From NCBI RefSeq assembly GCF_000821305.1, contig NZ_CCXK01000017.1:1398827-1462826 (forward strand): a stretch of 64,000 nt of DNA, read 5' to 3'. Below are positions 16,631 to 25,473 of this stretch, in pieces. The translations under genes were made by a program, and so were the position numbers. A model generated the notes under the pieces. It saw nothing but the letters and a program-made list of their open reading frames with translations, made no database searches and had not been told where the DNA came from. Source of the DNA: Clostridium culturomicium. Lineage in GTDB: Bacteria; Bacillota; Clostridia; Clostridiales; Clostridiaceae. Position 1 is the first letter of the stretch; every line of letters starts with the position of its first letter.

Positions 16631-17794
16631 CTAAAATCCTATTATGGAATCTACAATAGCTTTTGCTGCCTTTGTCTGGAATTCATCTGTTTTAAGTAAT
16701 GCCTCTTCTTTTGGATTGCTTATAAATGCTAATTCCGTTAATACTGCAGGCATATTTGTATTTCTTAACACATAAAAATCTGATGTCTTATGACCTCTAT
16801 TACGAAGCCCCAATGCTGCAATAAGCTTACTTTGCATTACCTTGGCAACTTGTCCACCTTCATCGTTTGGTAAATAGCTGAAGGTTTCAGTTCCATTTGC
16901 AGACGGATCACTGAAACTATTATTATGTATACTAATAAATAAATCTGCATCATTATTATTGGCAATATCACATCTTTCTTGAAGTGATAAATATACATCT
17001 GTTGTTCTTGTCAAAATCACTGTATAACCATAACTTTCAAGTAAATCACGAACCTTAAACGCCACACTTAGTACAACATCCTTTTCTTGAAGCCCATTTG
17101 GACCTATTGCCCCTGGATCTTTTCCTCCATGACCAGGATCAATTACAATCTTCGCTCTTGTCCCTATTTTATTCGCAACTCTAACCATATCATAAATATC
17201 AATAATACCATCACCATTTAAATCTTTTGTTGCCACATATCCGCTTTGCCCCTTTTGAGTATTATATCCATCAGAAACAAATGCCAAATCCATCTGATCA
17301 ATAATACCATCACGATTAAAGTCTACTACACCGCTAAAAGACCAATTACTAATAGGATTATCTAATAATTTTCCCTCTAAAATCCCAACTTCATTTTCTA
17401 ATTCGAGTTGTGAGGAATTATCCTTGTTTTTTTCTAGTTCTCCATTCCCCTTAGAATTCTCCGTATCTTCTATCTCTTTATCGCTTGTTTCTACATTCGC
17501 ATTGTCTTCTTCAGGAATAACCTCTTCGCCTATTTCACCAGTTACACCAGCTTCTGGAGATATATTTTCTTTTTCTTCTTGAGAATCATTTTGTGATGTT
17601 CCACCTCCTATTTCGCCTTTTTCTTCACCTTTAATATTATCTGTTTTATCACCATCATTCCCTTGGCCTTCAGCAACCGACTCTTTTAATGGGGAATATG
17701 CAAAAACTGCATTAACTTCATTAACTGGTAAAATAACATTGAATATAATTGCTAAAAATAACATCCAAGAAATTACACTGCTTCGTTTTCTCAT
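16631..17794 (-). CDS. Secreted N-acetylmuramoyl-L-alanine amidase (Amidase_3) with internal dockerin module
   Basis: 387 residues. A signal peptide (1-30) is followed by an acidic low-complexity linker (about 35-140). Two dockerin calcium loops, DFNRDGIIDQMDL and DLNGDGIIDIYDM, occupy about 155-205. The amidase domain (about 214-386) has the zinc ligands of IDPGHGG, GLQEKD and SIHNN and the catalytic Glu of LTELAF. It cleaves the muramoyl-alanine bond. The dockerin sits between linker and enzyme rather than at an end, which is unusual. Start ATG has TGGAGG six bases upstream. It is divergent from the LCP gene. Confidence 0.93.
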   Translation of the reverse strand: MRKRSSVISWMLFLAIIFNVILPVNEVNAVFAYSPLKESVAEGQGNDGDKTDNIKGEEKGEIGGGTSQNDSQEEKENISPEAGVTGEIGEEVIPEEDNANVETSDKEIEDTENSKGNGELEKNKDNSSQLELENEVGILEGKLLDNPISNWSFSGVVDFNRDGIIDQMDLAFVSDGYNTQKGQSGYVATKDLNGDGIIDIYDMVRVANKIGTRAKIVIDPGHGGKDPGAIGPNGLQEKDVVLSVAFKVRDLLESYGYTVILTRTTDVYLSLQERCDIANNNDADLFISIHNNSFSDPSANGTETFSYLPNDEGGQVAKVMQSKLIAALGLRNRGHKTSDFYVLRNTNMPAVLTELAFISNPKEEALLKTDEFQTKAAKAIVDSIIGF

Positions 17795-18094
17795 ACAACC
17801 TCCAAATTAATATAGTTTATTTAACTCATTATTTAAAAATCAATTTAAATTATATCACATTTACAAGTTTTTTACCTATTTTCAATTAAATATGCATAAT
17901 TTTTTATAAATTCAACATTATAATTATGGATTTATATTTAATTGTAATATAATTGTCATACTCTGATGAAAAAACATAGTATAATATAATTATAAAACTT
18001 TACTTTTATCTCTAAATGTAAAATTAAACTTTTATGTAATAATTTGTGAATAAACTAGTATTCGCATTAAAATTTAATGGGGGAAGTGTTTTAA
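17795..18094. other. Divergent intergenic region between amidase and LCP genes
   Basis: 300 AT-rich bases with no coding frame. A TATAAT at 17980-17985 on the plus strand could be the -10 of the LCP gene, but no good -35 stands at 17 bases, so I rate it weak. Nothing else is clear. Confidence 0.3.
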
Positions 18095-19039
18095 ATGGGT
18101 AAACATGAAAAAAGAGGAAAAAAGAAAAAAAGAATATGGCCAAAAGTACTTATTTCAATTTTAGTAGTAATTGCCATTATTTTTTCTGGTGGATATTTTT
18201 ATATTCATAACAAGCTTAGCAAGATGAATAAGGTTGAAATTGACAAAGCTGATTTAGGAATAAGTCAAGATATAAGTACTAATTATAATAATACTGACAA
18301 AATAAAGAATATAGCTCTTTTTGGAGTAGATGCACCAGATGGTGAAAATGGTCGTTCAGATTCCATAATGATTGCAACTATTGACCCTGTCCACAAAAAG
18401 CTTAAATTAACATCTATAATGAGAGATTCTTATGTTAATATTCCTGACCGTGGTCTAGATAAAATTAACCATGCTTATGCTTTTGGTGGTCCACAACTAG
18501 CAATAAAAACAATAAATGAAAACTTCGGGTTAAACATAGAAGACTATATGACTGTTAACTTTTCATCACTACCAATAATAATTGACGCTCTAGGTGGAGT
18601 AGACATTACTATTACTGATGAGGAGGTATCACATATTCCAGGAATAAGTTCTGCTGGTACTTATACTTTAACTGGAGATCAAGCCTTAGCTTACTCTAGA
18701 ATCAGATATGCTGAAGGTGGAGATTACAAAAGAACTGAACGCCAAAGAACAGTACTAGAAGGCTTATTTGCAAAAGCCTTGTCAATGCCGGCTTCTTCTT
18801 ATGTAAGTATCCTTGATACAGTGCTTCCTTATGTCCAAACAAACATGTCATCATCAACAATACTTTCAATTGGTACAAAAGCTTTAACTTCCTTCGAAGG
18901 TCAGTTGGAGCAGCAAAGATTCCCTTTAGATGGGTATTGTGAAGGTGAAATGATTGATGGAGTTTATTATTTAACCTTTGATGCAGAAACAACAAAACAA
19001 CAATTTATGGATTATATTTTTAAGGATACATTAGAGTAA
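18095..19039 (+). CDS. LytR-CpsA-Psr (LCP) family wall-polymer ligase
   Basis: 314 residues. A lysine-rich N-terminus and one membrane helix (about 14-36) are followed by the LCP domain: RSDSIMIATIDP, SIMRDSYVNIP, DKINHAYAFGG, and DALGGVDI, then SRIRYAEGGDYKRTERQR, which has the conserved arginines. LCP proteins transfer lipid-linked polymers such as teichoic acid or capsule to peptidoglycan outside the cell. It is one of the few plus-strand genes here; a second LCP gene closes cluster B (46680-47696). ATG 18095 has GGGGGAAG upstream. The substrate cannot be told from sequence. Confidence 0.93.
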   Translation: MGKHEKRGKKKKRIWPKVLISILVVIAIIFSGGYFYIHNKLSKMNKVEIDKADLGISQDISTNYNNTDKIKNIALFGVDAPDGENGRSDSIMIATIDPVHKKLKLTSIMRDSYVNIPDRGLDKINHAYAFGGPQLAIKTINENFGLNIEDYMTVNFSSLPIIIDALGGVDITITDEEVSHIPGISSAGTYTLTGDQALAYSRIRYAEGGDYKRTERQRTVLEGLFAKALSMPASSYVSILDTVLPYVQTNMSSSTILSIGTKALTSFEGQLEQQRFPLDGYCEGEMIDGVYYLTFDAETTKQQFMDYIFKDTLE

Positions 19040-19057
19040 AATTATTTAAGGAAAATT

Positions 19058-19100
19058 TAAGGAAGGCTAAAAATCATATATAATATTTTTAGCCTTCCTA
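19058..19100. terminator. Bidirectional terminator between convergent genes
   Basis: Fifteen-pair stem (19060-19074 with 19085-19099) and a further outer AAGGAAA/TTTCCTT pairing. It lies between the stops of the LCP gene (plus) and the LtaS-like gene (minus), with T-rich flanks on both strands. Confidence 0.85.
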
Positions 19101-19117
19101 TTTAATTTCCTTATTAT

Positions 19118-22114
19118 TTATTTGGGAATTACATATTCCTTTGTTGCTCCAATGGATTTATTACGTCTTGTCAATTGATGAACTTTAATATTGGTTGCTT
19201 TACTGCTGCTAAGTTCTCCAATAAGCTTATTTCCATCTACATACTCTGTAGGAACAGGCTTACCATCCACATAAATACAGCTAAATTCATTAAAATTTTT
19301 CCCGATGACCTCTATACTTCCATCTGAAATAATCGCATCATCTATAGTTATTTCCTTAATTCCCATCTTCATATTTGTTCTAGTGTAAGGAGTTGTTTTG
19401 TTATATATATATTTCTTTCCATCCAACATATCATATTGAAGATACTCCATCTTCTGCTGATAATCTTCATCAGCTTTATAATTTCTGTGGAACTGATTCA
19501 TTACACCACCAGGTACTCCTAACATATCAAATATTCTTGTAGTTAATTCATAAGCTTCAATGTCTCTATCATCTTTTTCAAAGCCCATATTGTCATAGAT
19601 AAAGTACTGCGTTGTATACTGTTCCTCTTGTGAATACTGCTCTCCTATTGGTCCATAAGCAGGCAGATGATCTGAGTAAATAGCCAGAATAGTTGGTTCC
19701 TCAAGATTATCAATATACTCCACTAGTTCCGCTACCATTCTGTCTACCATAACTAAATCATCAACATAATCTTGAAGCTGATTAATATACATTTCATCTA
19801 AGCTTCCAGTAACAATAATTTCACTGTCTTCACTTTCATATTCAGTTTTATAAGATCCATGGGTTTGTACACCTATGGCAAATATAAAATCGCTTTTCTC
19901 TGTTGTTTCAAGGGTAGCTTTAATATTATCTAATATTAATTGATCCTCTGGATACTCAACATCCCAAAACTGTCTATTGTACATATACTCCATTGGAATA
20001 TATCTTTCAAACCCTAAATGTTCATAAGCTTTATTTCTTTCATAAAAGCTTCCTTGATAATTGTGAATCAATGTTTTATCGTATATTTCACTATCTAAAA
20101 CATAAGCTATAGATTCTATACATTCCTTCTTCAAATAAGTATTGTGTGGAAGCTCTCCTGAAGAAAAATAATCTAGAGACATTCCTGTTAAAACTTCAAA
20201 TTCTGATCTTGCAGTTCCACCACCGTAAGAAGGTACAAAGAATTTACCACTAGTTGTTCTCTCTGATATTTCTCTAATATTCTTTAATGGATCTCCAGTT
20301 AAACTTACACCTTCAAAGGTTAATGGATCCATGATAGATTCCAACTGAATCATAATAACATTAGGATCTTCTGCTGATTTGGAAGTGGTATTCTCAAGAT
20401 CATTTCCTGCTCCTTCTTCTTCACCTGTGCCTCCTAATACAAATTCACTATTTCCTGGCACTTGAATATTTTCTTTTAATGCTTCAATATTTTCAGCATT
20501 ATATAATTCTGGTTTTTCTCTTTTATATCCTAAATATGAGTTGTATAAAGAGAAGTAGAAGCCGTTTTGATTATAAGAATACTTAATATCCCAAGTTACA
20601 GGATCTAGTATTCCTTCCTTCAGCACGTAATTTAAATTAACCTTTGCAAATAAAAATACTACTAAAATAACTCCAATACCAAATAAATTTATTTTAGATT
20701 TTCTTGTTACTTTATACCTTGCCAGCCTTACGTTAATAAATATAAGTATGGCTAATATTACAACTACTGCAACTATCATAGGCATTGATACATATTCACC
20801 AGCAATAGCTAGTCCATCTTGTATTGCAAAGAAATCTGAATAAGTTAATGGTGTTCCCCTAAATCCGTACATCACTGCACTTGCAGCTGAAAAACCTACT
20901 AAAACTTCACATAATAATCCTAGAACTAAGTAGTGTCTTTTAAACAATAAGCAAGGTGAAGTTCCAGCTAACACCAATAAAAAGTTTGCAATAAACTTTT
21001 TATGGTTTACAAAGTGTACAAAATCAAGGGCATATTCCATACCCTCCCTTAAAAGAGATTCAGCCATAAAAGTTATAACTAAAGATACAAAAATCCATAT
21101 TAGATAATGCTTATAAGAATTAATATCTGATAACTTATTTACAATACCTCTAGCTGCCTTAATAAGTCTTTCTTGATATTTTAATATTATCCAGTCTACT
21201 AAGGCTGCAATTGCACCACCCAGTACCAGAACTGAAATTAAAACTATTCCTGAACCAAAAACAACCTTAAATCTGTTAGCACTTATATTTAATTTGTCAT
21301 ATAAAATATTATCTATAATAAAATTATGCGCAAAAAATATTCCAACTTTATGGTTATTAATAAAATTAACAGGTTTTCTTATTACCTTAACTCTATCTAA
21401 GGTTGTCCACTTAAAGTTAATAAGAAATAAAAATACAGCTGAACTGTATAAAATCATGGTAGGAGATACACTCCACAATTGTGTATCAATAGGAACTGCT
21501 CTTACCATAAAGGTTAGTGCTGCCGCTAATAAGCCTAAGGTATAGATATTTTTCTTTGTTTTCTTCGACTTAATCTGTGGTAATACATATCCAATAACAC
21601 AAAATACTAACCAGCTAGAGAAAACACTAAAATCTATGGTCATGTCTATCCAGAACATTTCAAAATAAACATTAATTATACTACCAACAAATATGAGTCC
21701 TATTAAATACTTTAACTTCTTTTCATTTAAATTCTGAAGTAATACCTTAATAAAGGGCGCTAAAATAAACATTCCTAGAATAGTACCTGTGATTTCAACC
21801 ACCTTATACTGTCCTAGAGATAAAATTTTAAGAAGCACATAGTAGATTCCAAAAGGAATTATATATCTTATAAATATATCCTTATAATATTCTTTAAAAT
21901 CTCTTTCGTCATTGATAAAACTTTTCCCTATACTCATTCCTATAATTGGTATTGATAAAGCAGCTATCATTTGAATTATGCCACCAATACTCCCTGTGAT
22001 TGTCCATGGGGTTCTATATGTTAGGATTTCACCAACCATACCAGAACAAATAACACATATAATATATATGCAACTAAGGTATTTTCCACTAAGTTCTTTT
22101 CCCTTGAATTCCAT
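19118..22114 (-). CDS. Acyltransferase-3-like membrane domain fused to an LTA-synthase/sulfatase domain
   Basis: 998 residues, well above the usual LtaS length of about 620-650. Residues 1-320 are about ten membrane helices that resemble the acyltransferase family 3 fold, including FFAHNFIID near 275. Residues about 330-505 form a second membrane block. Residues about 580-880 are an alkaline-phosphatase-fold domain: MIQLESI, GGGTARSEFEVLTG with the presumed nucleophile Thr near 631, VQTHGSYK, and YSDHLPAYG. This would move glycerol-phosphate-type groups to a glycolipid or polymer. The N-terminal block could be a second activity or a partner module. Start ATG has AAGGAG upstream. Confidence 0.82.
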   Translation of the reverse strand: MEFKGKELSGKYLSCIYIICVICSGMVGEILTYRTPWTITGSIGGIIQMIAALSIPIIGMSIGKSFINDERDFKEYYKDIFIRYIIPFGIYYVLLKILSLGQYKVVEITGTILGMFILAPFIKVLLQNLNEKKLKYLIGLIFVGSIINVYFEMFWIDMTIDFSVFSSWLVFCVIGYVLPQIKSKKTKKNIYTLGLLAAALTFMVRAVPIDTQLWSVSPTMILYSSAVFLFLINFKWTTLDRVKVIRKPVNFINNHKVGIFFAHNFIIDNILYDKLNISANRFKVVFGSGIVLISVLVLGGAIAALVDWIILKYQERLIKAARGIVNKLSDINSYKHYLIWIFVSLVITFMAESLLREGMEYALDFVHFVNHKKFIANFLLVLAGTSPCLLFKRHYLVLGLLCEVLVGFSAASAVMYGFRGTPLTYSDFFAIQDGLAIAGEYVSMPMIVAVVVILAILIFINVRLARYKVTRKSKINLFGIGVILVVFLFAKVNLNYVLKEGILDPVTWDIKYSYNQNGFYFSLYNSYLGYKREKPELYNAENIEALKENIQVPGNSEFVLGGTGEEEGAGNDLENTTSKSAEDPNVIMIQLESIMDPLTFEGVSLTGDPLKNIREISERTTSGKFFVPSYGGGTARSEFEVLTGMSLDYFSSGELPHNTYLKKECIESIAYVLDSEIYDKTLIHNYQGSFYERNKAYEHLGFERYIPMEYMYNRQFWDVEYPEDQLILDNIKATLETTEKSDFIFAIGVQTHGSYKTEYESEDSEIIVTGSLDEMYINQLQDYVDDLVMVDRMVAELVEYIDNLEEPTILAIYSDHLPAYGPIGEQYSQEEQYTTQYFIYDNMGFEKDDRDIEAYELTTRIFDMLGVPGGVMNQFHRNYKADEDYQQKMEYLQYDMLDGKKYIYNKTTPYTRTNMKMGIKEITIDDAIISDGSIEVIGKNFNEFSCIYVDGKPVPTEYVDGNKLIGELSSSKATNIKVHQLTRRNKSIGATKEYVIPK

Positions 22115-22280
22115 TCATCTATCTCCTTTTTTAGTTTTTCATGAACAACGAAAACATTTTTAAATCATTTTTAATTACAATACTATTAGTCTAAATTTCT
22201 ATTTTATTTCGTGAGAATTATACCATAAAAATATACCTTAAACAATTACTTAAAATATTTTAAGATATTAATAGTTACTT

Positions 22281-22324
22281 ATATAAAAAAGAGTTAAACT
22301 TATTTTACTAAGCTTAACTCTTTT
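22281..22324. terminator. Terminator downstream of the amidohydrolase operon
   Basis: Eleven-pair stem AAAAGAGTTAA/TTAACTCTTTT (22287-22297 with 22314-22324), T-rich on both sides. It ends the minus-strand sugar operon. The remaining part of the 22115-22421 gap is AT-rich and featureless. Confidence 0.8.
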
Positions 22325-22421
22325 ACAAATATAATAAAATATACTTTAATACTAGGTTAAAACTTTGCTTACATTGTAAGCTATCAACCTTAAACCAACC
22401 TAAAAATAACTTTAAATATAC

Positions 22422-23306
22422 TTATAATGATGCCTTTAACCCAAACACCCTTATAGCATTTTCTCTGCAAACTTTTCTGTAGGCTTCTTCAGAGATTTTT
22501 CCTGCTGCCACTGCTTCATCCAGCCATTTCCCTAGAGGAAAGCTCATATTAACATTAACCATATCCGTTGCAAACATAAGTCTGTCTTGATTTTTTTCAA
22601 TAAATTCATAGCCAAACTCTGGATCTCTCATTAAAGCATTGCCTGCACTGTTTGCTGATAAATCTCCGTAAAGATTAGGATACTTGTCAAATAACTCTGG
22701 AGTTCTGCCGCCTGGGACAACCTTCCCTGTTGGGTATTCATTTCTTGCTTCAAAATCCGTTGAGGCATCGCCACTGATTTCATACCAGAAAGGCTGTGAA
22801 TGTCCAATAAACTTTAAATTTGGATACTTCTTTAAGGCCTTTTCAAGAAGAGGAAGTCCAGGCTCATCAACTATTCCATAGTTATAATTCTCCTTTGGGC
22901 TCATGTGAAATAATATTGGCATATCTGCTTTTTCACAGGCAGCCAGTACCGCATCTATTCTAGGATCATCAATTCTTAAATTAGTCATGAATTCCCCAAC
23001 ACCTTTAGCTCCCTGACTTTTATACTTAAGAATTCTCTCCTCCAGTCCTTCACCATCCATAGCGTCGATATTACAAAGCCAAGCAAAGGTTTCCGGATAT
23101 CTCTCAGCAATGGCTCTTACTTCGTTGTTTCCACCAAGAAGCACATCTTCCCCTTCTCCGCCGGACATAAGAAGCCCCATCTCAACATTATTGTTATCCA
23201 TATATTCCTTCATTTCGCCACAGTGAGAACAATACATACCGTTAGGCAGCGCTCCCATAGGTTCTAAAACCACATGTAAGTGTATATCGATTTTTTTCAA
23301 TGTCAT
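22422..23306 (-). CDS. Amidohydrolase-2 family metal-dependent hydrolase
   Basis: 294 residues from the ATG at 23306, which has GAGGTGA six bases upstream; the longer frame starts with a GTG inside that ribosome site. IDIHLH near residue 7 is the HxH metal motif. ILFHMSP, FIGHSQPFW and MFATDMVN supply the further His and Asp ligands of the TIM-barrel amidohydrolases (ACMSD/TIM-like group). It is the last gene of the operon with nagA and the GPH transporter, so it may hydrolyse or decarboxylate a sugar-derived product. The substrate is not identifiable. Confidence 0.8.
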   Translation of the reverse strand: MTLKKIDIHLHVVLEPMGALPNGMYCSHCGEMKEYMDNNNVEMGLLMSGGEGEDVLLGGNNEVRAIAERYPETFAWLCNIDAMDGEGLEERILKYKSQGAKGVGEFMTNLRIDDPRIDAVLAACEKADMPILFHMSPKENYNYGIVDEPGLPLLEKALKKYPNLKFIGHSQPFWYEISGDASTDFEARNEYPTGKVVPGGRTPELFDKYPNLYGDLSANSAGNALMRDPEFGYEFIEKNQDRLMFATDMVNVNMSFPLGKWLDEAVAAGKISEEAYRKVCRENAIRVFGLKASL

Positions 23307-23426
23307 CTTAATCACCTCATAAAAATTTCTATATAGTAAGAAGCGACGGTAATTAATTCCGCCGCTCCTTGATGCATAAATTTGTAAATTATGTAGGATT
23401 TATAAAAAACATTTGGTACTTAATAC

Positions 23427-23686
23427 CCTATGTTCTTTTTTAAAGAAATGTTAGTGGATCACTTTTGTTCACCTTATGCTCTTTTTTAAGGAAATGTTGG
23501 TGACTTACTTTTTCTCACCTTATATTCTTTTTTAAAGAAATGTTGGTGTCTTACTTTTGCTCACCTTATGCTCTTTTTTAAAGAAATGTTGGTGACTTAC
23601 TTTTGCTCACCTTATGTTCTTTTTTAAAGAAATGTTGGTGACTTATTTTTGCTCACCTTATGTTCTTTTTTAAAGAAATGTTGGTG
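23427..23686. repeat. 46-bp direct tandem repeat, 5.7 copies
   Basis: Units begin at 23427, 23473, 23519, 23565, 23611 and a partial one at 23657, with no spacers between. Each contains TTCTTTTTTAAAGAAA and GGTGAC...CTCACC, two potential small hairpins. Copies differ at only a few positions. The array fills the spacer between the GPH transporter stop and the amidohydrolase start (the 23307-23725 gap), within one minus-strand operon. 46 is not a multiple of three, so it is not coding. Confidence 0.95.
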
Positions 23687-23725
23687 CAACATCTCAAAGC
23701 TAAGCTCCTAACTTTAGAGTCTCCC

Positions 23726-25096
23726 TTAAGCATTTTTTCTTCTGTCTTTAAGTGCCTTGTATATCTCCTCAGACTTCTCTTTAGTTAAGTTAAAGATTAA
23801 TCCAATTCCGATAAGCTCTAATATACAAGTTACAACTGGAACTGATGTACAAAGAGTTCTGATGTTAGCTGCAACTGCTGGAGTTTGAGCTGCTACTCCT
23901 GACACATATCCAACAGCTCCAAGCACAAAACTTGCTAATGTTGATGCTATTGTAGAACCAATCTTTCTTGAGAAAGTGTAGATAGAGTATAAAGATCCGT
24001 CGTTTCTTTCCCCAGTGATGTACTCGTGGTAATCTAGGCAGTCTGTAACTAAAGCCCAGATTAACATCATGAAAGCAGTTTGTCCTGCTGTAGCTATTGT
24101 GTTAATTATTAAGAATACAACTGCACTCTTAATTGGAACAAATAGTAATATAGTTGAAATAACTAGATTGAAACCTACTGAATATAATATTGTATTTTTC
24201 TTACCAAATTTAGCAGTTAGTTTTGGTACTAATGGGAAGGCTAAAATCATTATTGGTAAGCTTAGTAATGATACTGCTGATAATAATTGTGGTGCATGAT
24301 AATACTCCTTATAAAGGTACGAACCTAACTGACCGTTACCAGTTATATATATTAATGAACCTACTGTTGCAACCATTACACCGATAAGAGGTCTGTTTTT
24401 CAATACACTTTTAAGAACTTTACCGTAATTAAATTTTTGTCCTTCAACCTTTGGTTGTCTTACTCTCTCCTCTGTGAACTTCATTAATCCACAGTAGCAA
24501 AGTACAGATAAGATACCAAATACTATAGCAACCTTAAAGAATCCAGATGGAATAACGTTTCCTGCTTTATCGAATACAAATTGTGGTACTAGTGATAAAG
24601 CTCCAATACCAACTATAGTTCCTCCGATAGAACGAGCTCTTGATAACTTTGTACGCTCGATTGGATCGTTAGTAACAACAGCAGCCATTGAACCAAATGG
24701 CATAGATGTTCCTGTGTAACTCATACCATATAGTACATAAGCAACGCATACCCAAACATGCTTCATTGTTGTGCTTAATGAACTTACATCTGCAAAGCAT
24801 AAAAGGCCAGATAATGCTAATGGTATCATAAATATTTTTATGTATGGTTTGAATTTGTCCCCACTTTTACCAATTTGCCATCTATCTGGGAATGATCCCA
24901 TGATTGGGTCGTTTATTGCATCCCAAAGTCTTGCACATAGGAATAAAGTTCCCATGAAGTATGTGCTGATTCCAAGCACGTATGTACAGAAAGTTAGGAA
25001 GAAAGCATCTACATATAGATTTACAAAGCTTCCAGCCATATCTCCCATAACATAACCAACCTGGTCTTTAACGCCAAATTTTCTTGTTTTTTTCAT
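23726..25096 (-). CDS. GPH-family sugar:cation symporter (MFS)
   Basis: 456 residues, about twelve membrane helices. The N-terminal half has GYVMGDMAGSFVNLYVDAFFL and ARLWDAINDPIMGSFPDRW, the D.ND..MG...D block specific to glycoside-pentoside-hexuronide transporters. It would import a glycoside together with Na+ or H+. Its place between nagA and an amidohydrolase suggests an N-acetylamino-sugar or derivative as substrate, which is inference. ATG 25096 has AGGGGGAAA upstream. Tandem repeats flank the gene on both sides. Confidence 0.9.
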   Translation of the reverse strand: MKKTRKFGVKDQVGYVMGDMAGSFVNLYVDAFFLTFCTYVLGISTYFMGTLFLCARLWDAINDPIMGSFPDRWQIGKSGDKFKPYIKIFMIPLALSGLLCFADVSSLSTTMKHVWVCVAYVLYGMSYTGTSMPFGSMAAVVTNDPIERTKLSRARSIGGTIVGIGALSLVPQFVFDKAGNVIPSGFFKVAIVFGILSVLCYCGLMKFTEERVRQPKVEGQKFNYGKVLKSVLKNRPLIGVMVATVGSLIYITGNGQLGSYLYKEYYHAPQLLSAVSLLSLPIMILAFPLVPKLTAKFGKKNTILYSVGFNLVISTILLFVPIKSAVVFLIINTIATAGQTAFMMLIWALVTDCLDYHEYITGERNDGSLYSIYTFSRKIGSTIASTLASFVLGAVGYVSGVAAQTPAVAANIRTLCTSVPVVTCILELIGIGLIFNLTKEKSEEIYKALKDRRKNA

Positions 25097-25315
25097 TTTT
25101 ATTTTCCCCCTGTTTATTATTTACACTATGCACAAAGTAGCTTTCACATTTTTCATTACCCTTAATAATTCCGTAGCAATTCTTTCCTTACTCATTTACT
25201 TTTCATTATTAATTTTCATTTAATAAATAATAATTTACTACTCTTACATAGAGCTTTATATTAATACACATCCAGTTTTCTTAAGGTGAGTCTTGTCCCT
25301 TTCTAAAAGAAGTTT

Positions 25316-25443
25316 CTTCATAAGACAATTACCTCATATAATAATTGCTTCATATTATAATTGCTTCATATTATAATTGTTTCATATGCTAATTACTTCA
25401 TAAGATAATTGCCCTATAAAAGAAATACTTCATATATAAGAAA
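25316..25443. repeat. 16-bp tandem repeat, eight degenerate copies
   Basis: Eight adjacent units of exactly 16 bp with the consensus CTTCATATTATAATTG; units 3 and 4 are identical, the outer units more diverged. They lie in the 25097-25473 gap between the nagA stop and the GPH transporter start. Apart from a poly-T/A-rich leader nothing else is seen in the gap. Confidence 0.9.
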
Positions 25444-25473
25444 GTAATATAAATAAAACTGCCAAACCTTATG

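Noticed and set aside
14217..17794. A cellulosome locus because of the dockerins
   Set aside because: No cohesin, scaffoldin, cellulase or carbohydrate-binding module is seen in the window; both proteins act on peptidoglycan.
23427..23686. A CRISPR-like array in the 46-bp repeats
   Set aside because: Units follow one another directly with no unique spacers and no cas gene is near; it is a plain tandem repeat.
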